Source: Planctomycetaceae bacterium
Lineage (GTDB): Bacteria > Planctomycetota > Phycisphaerae > Phycisphaerales > SM1A02
Assembly (NCBI GenBank): GCA_002684315.1
Contig: NYVB01000127.1
Location: forward strand, 14,292-27,820
DNA: 13,529 nt
Direction: 5' to 3'
In this document: piece after piece, positions 7,959 through 13,450 of the stretch
Position numbering within the stretch: position 1 is the first letter of the stretch
Layout: each line of letters starts with the position of its first letter
Position numbers and translations under genes: made by a program
Notes under the pieces: generated by a model
Database searches by the model: none
What the model was told of the DNA's origin: nothing
Seen by the model: the letters and a program-made list of their open reading frames with translations, nothing else

Positions 7959-7964
7959 TAGAAT
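7959..7964 (+). promoter_or_regulatory. -10 element of a likely leaderless transcript
   Basis: TAGAAT differs from the consensus -10 at one position. Transcription would start about 7 nt downstream, at 7970-7972, which is the ATG of the pseudouridine synthase gene itself. No ribosome site precedes that ATG. A clear -35 is not visible. Confidence 0.45.
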
Positions 7965-7971
7965 GGTACGA

Positions 7972-8793
7972 ATGTCGACTCGAGGAAAAAAGCAGGGACA
8001 CGGATATGGCGACAAGCGTCGCGGGCCACGTTTGCAGAAGGTGCTCGCTGATGCTGGCGTTGCGTCCCGCAGGGCCTGCGAATCCTTGATCGAATCAGGA
8101 ATGGTCACCGTGAATGGCGAAGTCGTCGAGACCTTGCCTGCCTGGGTTGATCCCGAAGGTGATCGAATCGTTGCCGAGGGGCGAGTGGTCGGCAAGACAC
8201 GTCGAAACATCTACGTGATGCTGTTCAAGCCACGGGGCACGGTCAGCACCAACAGTGATCCTGAGGGGCGTTGTCGCGCGATTGACCTGGTCCTTCATCC
8301 GTCGCGTCCTCGTCTTTATCCTGTCGGGCGGCTCGATGTCGAGTCCTCGGGTCTCCTCTTGCTCACAAACGATGGTGAGCTGGCCAATCGTTTGACGCAT
8401 CCCCGTTATGGCGTTCACAAGGGCTATCAAGTCACGGTCGGCGGCCGATTGAGTGATGAGGACGTTGAGCGTCTTGAACGTGGTATTTTTCTTCCGGACA
8501 AGCGAAGTGGGGGGGCTTCTCGCACGAACCGCTCCAAACTTGATGTCATCAAGCGCGATCGTGACCGAACGTTGCTCTATATGGAACTTCGCGAAGGGCG
8601 TAATCGCCAGATCCGCCGTATGATGGCGCAGTTCGGGTTTCCCGTGAAAAAGTTACGTCGGGTTCGAATGGGTCCACTTGCCTTGAAGGGTCTTGCCCCT
8701 GGCGAATGGCGTGAACTCTCGTCGGGAGAGCTCTCCTCGCTTCGTCGTGCGGCGTATCGAATCCGCGACAAGGCAGCCTCTTCGAAGGCATAA
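7972..8793 (+). CDS. rluB: RluB-type 23S rRNA pseudouridine synthase
   Basis: This enzyme converts a uridine of 23S rRNA to pseudouridine (position 2605 in E. coli for RluB). The protein has 273 residues. An S4 RNA-binding domain (about 20-70, RLQKVLADAGVASRRACE) is followed by the RsuA/RluB/E/F catalytic domain, with catalytic D122 in YPVGRLDVESSGLLLLTNDGE, then KGYQVTVGG and the conserved LREGRNRQIRRMM. The basic N-terminal 19 residues are a common extension. I start at the ATG at 7972, because the ATG at 7963 overlaps the predicted -10 and upstream residues do not fit the family. RluB is separated from RsuA only by similarity, so the exact target is inferred. A strong terminator follows 40 nt after the stop. 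Confidence 0.93.
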   Translation: MSTRGKKQGHGYGDKRRGPRLQKVLADAGVASRRACESLIESGMVTVNGEVVETLPAWVDPEGDRIVAEGRVVGKTRRNIYVMLFKPRGTVSTNSDPEGRCRAIDLVLHPSRPRLYPVGRLDVESSGLLLLTNDGELANRLTHPRYGVHKGYQVTVGGRLSDEDVERLERGIFLPDKRSGGASRTNRSKLDVIKRDRDRTLLYMELREGRNRQIRRMMAQFGFPVKKLRRVRMGPLALKGLAPGEWRELSSGELSSLRRAAYRIRDKAASSKA

Positions 8794-8833
8794 AAAGAGC
8801 CGTAAACACATTAAAATGAGCGATTTAAACACG

Positions 8834-8871
8834 AAGAGCGTGGCCCTTGCCACGCTCTTGTGACGTTTTTT
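8834..8871 (+). terminator. Intrinsic terminator after rluB
   Basis: A perfect 10-bp stem, AAGAGCGTGG (8834-8843) with CCACGCTCTT (8850-8859), has a 6-nt loop. CAC/GTG on the outside (8830-8832, 8860-8862) can add three pairs with a bulged G. Six T residues follow at 8866-8871. It isolates rluB from the cassette downstream. Confidence 0.9.
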
Positions 8872-8886
8872 ATGGTGTTTCCAATT

Positions 8887-8928
8887 GTAATTGAAAATCA
8901 TTCTCCGTTGCAATTGAAAACCATTCGC
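8887..8928 (+). promoter_or_regulatory. Two tandem Fur-box-like operators
   Basis: The 15-mers AATTGAAAATCATTC (8889-8903) and AATTGAAAACCATTC (8912-8926) differ at one base and are 23 bp apart, about two helical turns. Against the 19-bp E. coli Fur consensus GATAATGATAATCATTATC, the first copy (8887-8905) matches 14 of 19 and the second (8910-8928) 12 of 19. The second copy covers the -35 hexamer, where a bound repressor would block RNA polymerase. The regulator is inferred from similarity to the consensus only. Confidence 0.6.
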
Positions 8929-8941
8929 AACTGGCTATACT
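8914..8941 (+). promoter_or_regulatory. Sigma-70-type promoter of the haem oxygenase cassette
   Basis: TTGAAA (8914-8919) and TATACT (8936-8941) are separated by 16 bp; each matches consensus at four or more positions. Transcription should start near 8948, giving a leader of about 104 nt before the ATG at 9052. The area is clearly AT-richer than the surrounding genes. Confidence 0.62.
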
Positions 8942-8946
8942 TTTTC

Positions 8947-8964
8947 GGATAACCGTAGTTATCC
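8947..8964. repeat. Palindrome at the predicted transcription start
   Basis: GGATAAC (8947-8953) and GTTATCC (8958-8964) form a perfect 7-bp dyad around CGTA. It begins at the predicted +1. It could be a second operator, acting as DNA, or a 5'-terminal RNA hairpin that protects the transcript. Confidence 0.5.
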
Positions 8965-8985
8965 CTCCAATTGTCTCCGTAAGAC

Positions 8986-9029
8986 GTTGGGCTACAGGTA
9001 CTAGACGGTGATGAGAGAGTCACCGCAAC
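8986..9029 (+). promoter_or_regulatory. Structured leader before the secreted-protein gene
   Basis: CGGTGA (9006-9011) pairs with TCACCG (9020-9025) over an 8-nt purine-rich loop. GTTG (8986-8989) can pair with CAAC (9026-9029), stacking directly on that stem and leaving a 16-nt bulge on one side. The AGGAG ribosome site (9037-9041) lies just after it, so folding could affect translation. I compared it by memory with known riboswitch consensus sequences and recognised none. Confidence 0.35.
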
Positions 9030-9051
9030 CACTCACAGGAGTTTCCCAGAG

Positions 9052-9687
9052 ATGTTCAAGACACTGACAGCGATCACAGCAACGCTTCTCTTTGCTGGTT
9101 CCGCCACCGCCGATTTGGTCAACCCCCTCGTCCCCAGCTGGGCTGGTGGCCCAGGTGCCACGTCCGCACAGTGGGACTCATTCACCTCAGCCGATGGTGG
9201 CGCAAATGCCCCCGAATCCGGTTCGGGCTTCAACCTGTACAACTTCGGATCCGGTGCGATCATTGCAAGCTCCGGTAACTTGTACGGTGCTGGCGGCGCA
9301 CTCAACATTCACGTCTACCCCGCAGGAGCTCCCGTCGTTGGGCTCTCCGCGGCAGTCGTCAACATTTCCTTCGCGGGCAACCCCATCGATACGGACGACG
9401 TTCGCGCTTTCGTGGGTCCTCAGGGTTCAGGAAGCTATGTTGACAGCGTCTCAACCTTCCAGGGTGGTGGCGGAGGCGGATTTGCGCCCCAGACATGGTC
9501 CTTCGAGTTCGACTTCAGCGCATTCTCCTTCGGCCCCCCGCAGTCACTTTCGTTCTTCTTCGGCTCAGAGGAAGCAAACTGCAGCCTCGATGCGATTTCC
9601 ATCGATGTTCTCGGAGCTCCGATCCCCGCACCAGGTGCGGCGCTTGCTTTGGGACTTCTTGGTGTCACACGGCGCCGAAGAGGCTAA
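9052..9687 (+). CDS. Secreted PEP-CTERM-like surface protein
   Basis: This 211-residue protein should be exported and then processed or anchored by an exosortase-type system. The signal peptide ends at ATA/D (cleavage after A20). The mature part is Gly-, Ser- and Phe-rich with alternating hydrophobic residues, suggesting a beta-sandwich; it has one Cys in EEANCSLDAISIDV. The tail, residues 190-211, has PIPAPG, a short hydrophobic segment and RRRRG, the planctomycete variant of the sorting signal. AGGAG lies 10 nt before the ATG, a slightly long spacing. It is the first gene behind the Fur-like promoter and is followed 50 nt later by haem oxygenase. A role in binding haem or iron is inferred from this position alone: H87 and Y89 (in IHVY) are possible ligands, but no known haem-binding domain was recognised. 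Confidence 0.85.
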   Translation: MFKTLTAITATLLFAGSATADLVNPLVPSWAGGPGATSAQWDSFTSADGGANAPESGSGFNLYNFGSGAIIASSGNLYGAGGALNIHVYPAGAPVVGLSAAVVNISFAGNPIDTDDVRAFVGPQGSGSYVDSVSTFQGGGGGGFAPQTWSFEFDFSAFSFGPPQSLSFFFGSEEANCSLDAISIDVLGAPIPAPGAALALGLLGVTRRRRG

Positions 9688-9691
9688 TATG

Positions 9692-9729
9692 ACGTGTCTC
9701 AGCCATACCGGCACTTTGAAGGGACACGT
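9692..9729 (+). repeat. Hairpin between the secreted-protein and haem oxygenase genes
   Basis: ACGTGTCTC (9692-9700) can pair with GGGACACGT (9721-9729): nine pairs including one G-U, with a 20-nt loop. It begins 5 nt after a stop codon and ends 8 nt before the next ATG, and it lacks a T-tract. It may limit read-through, protect the upstream message or hide the start region of the haem oxygenase gene. Confidence 0.5.
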
Positions 9730-9737
9730 GACAACGA

Positions 9738-10397
9738 ATGAGTGATGCAACAGCGACTGTTGATTCGAAGGTTTCAAATGGAATCATGGATCGATTGAGA
9801 ACAGAGACCCGACCTCACCACGACAAGGCCGAACAGAATGGCTTCGGAGTGATGGTGATGGAAGGCGGGCTTCAGATGACTCCCTACGTGGAACATCTGG
9901 CTGCCTGGAAAGAGATTCTCAGTCATCTCGAATCAGCACTTCGTACCTGTGAGGACGATGTCGTCTCTCGAACCTGGCATGAAGGCCTCGTCAAAGAGAG
10001 TCTCCTCGAACAGGATCTCACGCAGCTGGCTCCGGAAGGCGCAACCCTTTCTGGTCCCACCTCGGACGCCGTGCTCGCATTCACTCAGTACGTCGATCAC
10101 CTCACCAAGGAGACCCCACGGGGTCTCCTTGGTGTTCTTTACGTCCTCGAAGGATCGACCATGGGTGGCAGCGTGATGAAATCACGCATCGCCTCGCAAC
10201 TCAGCCTCACTCTCGATGAGCCGGGCCTGCTCTACTACGGTTGCTACGGAACTCAGGTCGGGGTCCATTTCAAGGACTTCCGCTCCCGCATGGGTGGCTC
10301 GGTCGATGGCACCGGTTGCGAAGATCTTGTTCTTGAAGCCGCCGGCCGAACGTTCGACCTCGTGGGCGACATCCTTCGTGCGATCGCGGGTGATTGA
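9738..10397 (+). CDS. Haem oxygenase (biliverdin-producing type)
   Basis: Predicted to open haem with oxygen and electrons to biliverdin, CO and free ferrous iron in the cytoplasm. The protein has 219 residues, normal for bacterial members. The N-terminal motif LRTETRPHHDKAE fits the family pattern LxxxTxxxHxxxE, making H28 the likely proximal haem ligand. The distal-helix region is GVLYVLEGSTMGGSV, the GS-type motif of bacterial enzymes. A C-terminal helix follows GTQVGVHFKDFRSRM. The ATG at 9738 has only a weak, distant ribosome site; an ATG at 9786 (MDRLRTETR) would remove 16 residues without loss of motifs. No phytochrome gene is near, so iron release seems more likely than chromophore supply. 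Its stop overlaps the next start as TGATG. A striking palindrome lies inside the gene at 10103-10134. Confidence 0.88.
   Translation: MSDATATVDSKVSNGIMDRLRTETRPHHDKAEQNGFGVMVMEGGLQMTPYVEHLAAWKEILSHLESALRTCEDDVVSRTWHEGLVKESLLEQDLTQLAPEGATLSGPTSDAVLAFTQYVDHLTKETPRGLLGVLYVLEGSTMGGSVMKSRIASQLSLTLDEPGLLYYGCYGTQVGVHFKDFRSRMGGSVDGTGCEDLVLEAAGRTFDLVGDILRAIAGD
10103..10134 (+). repeat. Perfect 15-bp inverted repeat inside the haem oxygenase gene
   Basis: CACCAAGGAGACCCC (10103-10117) and GGGGTCTCCTTGGTG (10120-10134) are perfect complements separated by AC; in RNA the last pair would open to leave a 4-nt loop. TTCTTT follows at 10135-10140, so the element resembles an intrinsic terminator. It encodes the stretch TKETPRGLLGV just before the conserved YVLEGST motif, so the protein is unbroken. 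Confidence 0.85.
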
Positions 10398-11758
10398 TGG
10401 AGACAGGGTCGGCCAAGTCATCCGGTGCGACCACCATTCGAAGATGGGCCCTCCTTCTTCTGACGTTCTCCGCCATTCCCGATGTCCTGCCCTACGCAGG
10501 ACTCAAACGTCTCATTTCCGAGCGGTTCGACAAAAGCGAGGCTGAATCCCAGCTTTTCGCCATCATGGCATTGATTGGTGCCTTGCTCGCGGTGCTTGTG
10601 CTTCGGCGCGTTCAAAAGGCCTCGCCTCGCAGAGTCTTCTTGATCTGCGCACTTGTTCAGGCCACCGTCATCGCTCTGATGATCCTGCCCATCAATTGGA
10701 CCACGATGCTCGCGCTTCGGGGCATTCAGGGTGGAGCCGACCTGTTGATGCTGGTGACATTGACCACGGTGGTGGCAAGTCACGCCAAGGGGACCGGGCG
10801 AGGTTTCGGTGCGGCCGGTGCGGCGATCCTCTTCGGTCTGGCATTCGGCCTGCTTGGTGGCGGGCTTCTGACCGCTCTCGAGCCGCTCTCGGTCTTCCCG
10901 GTTTCGGTCGGCATCTCGCTGATGCTGGCTGGCAGTGCCTTTGGTCTTCCTTCCAGGCCTCTGCATGCCACTTCGAAAGACAAACGTCGGCAGATGGATC
11001 GAAGAACGATCATCGGAGGTGCGTTCTCCGCAAGTGATCGAATGATCTCCGGCATGATCACCGTCAGTCTGCCTTTGCTTCTGGTCTCCTCCTTCGAGGC
11101 CAGTCCCTCGGTCATCGGTGCGGTGCTTGCCGCGCCACTCCTGACTTGTGCGCTCGGTGGCTATTTCTCCGGCATTCTGGTCGATCACATCGGCGCGATT
11201 CGTGCACGCTTGATCGGGGTTCCCCTGCAAGCCGCTGGTCTGACCATGATCATCCTTTCTGGAGGCACCATCGCGCTTCTGAGCGTCGGAACACTGACGC
11301 TTTCAGCCGGTGCGACATTGCTTCTTCCCACATCCCTCGTCATCGGTGCCGGAAATCGTCCCAAGCAGATTGATCCGAATGTCGTCGGTGGGATTCAGTC
11401 GATCGGACAGGCGGGGCACCTTTTCGGGACACTGCTCATCTTCATGTTCACCGTGCTTTCTGGTGCCGTGACCACCACGGGCATTCTCGCCGTCGTGGTC
11501 ATCTATCTCGCGTGGAACACGATCTGGCTGGGCGCTCTCGGCTCGGAATTCTTCGCGGTCGCGCGCCCTGCGCCTCGAGTGGTGCAAGGTCGTCGCCTGG
11601 CCTCCGGGCCGATCATGGGTCGAACCACGTCTCGACGTGGAAATGCGTCCACTCAAGCCGCTACACTGCTCGATTCCCAACAGGATGAATCCAGTCCAGA
11701 GGAGTCGATGGAATGCCACAGTACGAATACGAATGCGACGAGGACGGCGAAGTCCTGA
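10397..11758 (+). CDS. MFS transporter
   Basis: A 453-residue major facilitator with about 12 membrane helices, six on each side of a charged central loop (SKDKRRQMDRR, near residues 190-205). Recognisable parts are the first-half loop LRRVQKASPRR after helix 2, the helix 4 region LRGIQGGADLLML, and GYFSGILVDHIGAIRARLIG in the second half. The ATG overlaps the haem oxygenase stop as TGATG, so translation is coupled; a TTG one codon earlier is less likely. The last 65 residues are hydrophilic and Ser/Thr/Arg-rich, and their codons overlap the next gene by 46 nt. The substrate is unknown. Given the neighbours, a siderophore, a haem breakdown product or haem itself are candidates, which is inference. 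Confidence 0.87.
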   Translation: METGSAKSSGATTIRRWALLLLTFSAIPDVLPYAGLKRLISERFDKSEAESQLFAIMALIGALLAVLVLRRVQKASPRRVFLICALVQATVIALMILPINWTTMLALRGIQGGADLLMLVTLTTVVASHAKGTGRGFGAAGAAILFGLAFGLLGGGLLTALEPLSVFPVSVGISLMLAGSAFGLPSRPLHATSKDKRRQMDRRTIIGGAFSASDRMISGMITVSLPLLLVSSFEASPSVIGAVLAAPLLTCALGGYFSGILVDHIGAIRARLIGVPLQAAGLTMIILSGGTIALLSVGTLTLSAGATLLLPTSLVIGAGNRPKQIDPNVVGGIQSIGQAGHLFGTLLIFMFTVLSGAVTTTGILAVVVIYLAWNTIWLGALGSEFFAVARPAPRVVQGRRLASGPIMGRTTSRRGNASTQAATLLDSQQDESSPEESMECHSTNTNATRTAKS

Positions 11759-11946
11759 CCCTCTTGAGACCGATGTCCGAAGCGGATGCTCCCGTCGAGG
11801 ATCCGGAGTCACGAGGGCGTGTCTTTTCGCGTCGACACAGCGTGTTCGGCGTCGGGCGACGTGACGCCGCGCAGTCGGCACCGTCGGCATCCAGGGAGGG
11901 TTTCTGTCCCTGCGGCATGCGTCCCGGTGGATGTGGTGGCTCATGA
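11713..11946 (+). CDS. FmdB-like small Cys-containing protein
   Basis: This 77-residue protein begins MPQYEYECDEDGE, which matches the FmdB-family regulatory/zinc-ribbon start (M-P-x-Y-E-Y-x-C), and continues with the family's MSE...RVFSRRHSVFGVG pattern. The normal ribbon has two CxxC pairs; here only C8 of the first remains and the second is replaced by PVEDPESRG. Three further cysteines, C65, C67 and C74, sit in the tail FCPCGMRPGGCGG. GGAG lies 8 nt before the ATG. The gene starts 46 nt inside the MFS gene in another frame and its stop overlaps the next start as ATGA. The function of such proteins is unknown. Confidence 0.75.
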   Translation: MPQYEYECDEDGEVLTLLRPMSEADAPVEDPESRGRVFSRRHSVFGVGRRDAAQSAPSASREGFCPCGMRPGGCGGS

Positions 11947-12692
11947 CCGAGCGAATCATTCATGGCGTTGATTTCTCTGGTGCACAAGGTGGTGGCGGTG
12001 CGAAGATCGTGGTCGCGACCCGGCAGGACACCGGTGAAATCTCACTGGAGCGGGGGCTTGATCGCAATCGGTTGGTGAGTCGCATTCGTGAGACCCTCAC
12101 CGATGGAAACCAGCACCTCTGGCGAATCGATGCACCATTCAGCGTTCCCGTCACGGTCTTCGACGCGCATGAGCTCGAACGTGACTGGTTGGTTCTGGCT
12201 CGATGGATGCGTCAGTTCAATGATCCGAGAGACTGGCGCAGAGCGCTGCGTGCGGTTGATCGCAAGGAAAAGAAACGCCTCTGCGACCGGTCCGCGCACG
12301 CACCTCTGGCGCCCATGAATCTCCGAGTCTTCAAACAGACCTGGACCGTGGTGTGCGAGGTCCTGCTCCCTCTGGTGTCCGATGAGATCGATCTGCCATG
12401 CCTCCGTCCCACGGATTCCTCGGTGTCCGTGGTGGAATCATGTCCCGCCTCGGTCCTGCACCGGCTCGGCGAGTCATCAAGAGGCTACAAGGGCAAGACC
12501 GACGACAACCTCGCACGACGCAAGTCACTGGTCCGTCTGCTCGAAGATGAGGGGCTCGATCTCTCGTCCTCGATTCGGCGTCGGGCCGTCGAGGACCCTG
12601 AAGGCGATGCGCTTGACTCACTCCTGCTTCTGCTCGCCCCGGTGTCCGAGGTCACTCCGCACGAAGCCGGCTGTGAAGGTTGGATCTGGTAG
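11943..12692 (+). CDS. DUF429 protein (RNase H-like fold)
   Basis: This 249-residue protein shows the DUF429 pattern: GVDFSG at the N-terminus with D10, RIDAPFSVP with D63, ESCPASVLHRLG with E165 and YKGK, and GDALDSLLLLLA with D222 and D225. DUF429 proteins are predicted to share the RNase H fold with acidic active-site residues; their substrate is unknown. I chose the ATG at 11943 because it overlaps the FmdB-like stop as ATGA and puts the first beta strand at the N-terminus; a start at 11931 would add four residues. It is the last gene of the operon and converges on queE with one base between the two stop codons. Confidence 0.82.
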   Translation: MTERIIHGVDFSGAQGGGGAKIVVATRQDTGEISLERGLDRNRLVSRIRETLTDGNQHLWRIDAPFSVPVTVFDAHELERDWLVLARWMRQFNDPRDWRRALRAVDRKEKKRLCDRSAHAPLAPMNLRVFKQTWTVVCEVLLPLVSDEIDLPCLRPTDSSVSVVESCPASVLHRLGESSRGYKGKTDDNLARRKSLVRLLEDEGLDLSSSIRRRAVEDPEGDALDSLLLLLAPVSEVTPHEAGCEGWIW

Positions 12693-12693
12693 A

Positions 12694-13383
12694 TCAGACG
12701 CCGCGGGTCTGCGGGTCCCAGATGAATTTGTGCATCTGCAATTGCATGCGCACTTCGAGACCATCCGCGAGAATCCATTCCGCCAGTTGGTGGGGGGGCA
12801 GCGCCTTGCACCCCAGGATCTCAAGTCCCTGCGCCTGTTCGAAGGTCGGAGACATCAGAACGGCGGCTGAGCGTGTCATCAGATCGTGTGTTTCAATCAT
12901 CTCTCGGGCCCAGTCATAATCGGCGCGGTCGGTCACCACGAATTTGATCTCGTCCGCCGGTCTGAGATCTTCGAGGTTCTCCATCCGGTTTCGATCGACC
13001 TGCCCGGAGCCCGGTGTCTTCAGGTCGAGGATTCTGATGATTCTCGGATCACAGGGGCTGATGTCCACGGCATTCGACGTTTCAACCAGAACGGTCCTGC
13101 CGGCATCACAGAGTTCGGTCATCAGAGGAAAGACGGCTTTTTGAGCCAGCGGTTCTCCACCGGTGAATTCGATCAAAGTGCAGTTGATCGCCAGAATCCG
13201 TTCCTTGAGATCCTCCACGGACACTCGCTCGCCCTCCTTGAAGGCGTATTCGGTATCGCAGTAGTGGCACCTCAAGGGGCATCCTGTGAGCCTCACGAAG
13301 ACACAGGGGGCGCCCGCACGGGTGGATTCGCCCTGAATCGAGTGGAAGATTTCGTTGATGCGGATGGAGGTGGGTGCTGACAT
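12694..13383 (-). CDS. queE: 7-carboxy-7-deazaguanine synthase (QueE)
   Basis: A radical SAM enzyme that contracts the ring of 6-carboxytetrahydropterin to 7-carboxy-7-deazaguanine, a step towards preQ0 and queuosine in tRNA. The protein has 229 residues. The cluster ligands C35, C39 and C42 lie in TGCPLRCHYCDTEYAF, the CxxxCxxC radical SAM pattern; the N-terminal FHSIQGES, the EFTGGEPLAQ motif that contacts S-adenosylmethionine, and DLKTPGSG are all typical of QueE. No queC, queD or queF gene is in the window. There is no clear ribosome site before the ATG, and GATAAC upstream could be a -10, so a very short leader is possible. It is divergent from the tRNA gene. Confidence 0.95.
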   Translation of the reverse strand: MSAPTSIRINEIFHSIQGESTRAGAPCVFVRLTGCPLRCHYCDTEYAFKEGERVSVEDLKERILAINCTLIEFTGGEPLAQKAVFPLMTELCDAGRTVLVETSNAVDISPCDPRIIRILDLKTPGSGQVDRNRMENLEDLRPADEIKFVVTDRADYDWAREMIETHDLMTRSAAVLMSPTFEQAQGLEILGCKALPPHQLAEWILADGLEVRMQLQMHKFIWDPQTRGV

Positions 13384-13410
13384 GACTTGTGAATGTTATC
13401 GCCTCGGGGT

Positions 13411-13438
13411 TCGACATTGCGGCGTATTTCGGTATCAT
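13411..13438 (+). promoter_or_regulatory. Promoter of the tRNA-Leu gene
   Basis: TCGACA (13411-13416) and TATCAT (13433-13438) are 16 bp apart. Transcription would start near 13445, about 6 nt before the mature tRNA. The 67-nt gap also has to carry the queE promoter on the other strand. Confidence 0.5.
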
Positions 13439-13450
13439 TCTCGATCCGAG

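Noticed and set aside
8881..8973. CRISPR-like or satellite repeat from the CAATTG copies
   Set aside because: Only three short CAATTG copies with unequal spacing; the two longer ones are better explained as operator sites.
8965..9051. Known riboswitch (cyclic di-GMP type) in the leader
   Set aside because: The conserved core sequence I know for that class is not present; only a simple hairpin and a short closing helix are seen.
9092..9745. Second + strand frame (217 codons) over the PEP-CTERM-like gene
   Set aside because: No signal peptide or sorting tail and Ser/Pro/Arg-rich; the chosen frame has both and a ribosome site.
10418..11230. Minus-strand reading frame (270 codons) opposite the MFS gene
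   Set aside because: Gln/Arg/Asp-rich, typical antisense of membrane-helix codons; the MFS protein has a complete 12-helix pattern.
11303..11959. Minus-strand reading frame opposite the MFS end and FmdB-like gene
   Set aside because: Arg/His-rich with no motif; the + strand genes have ribosome sites and family motifs.
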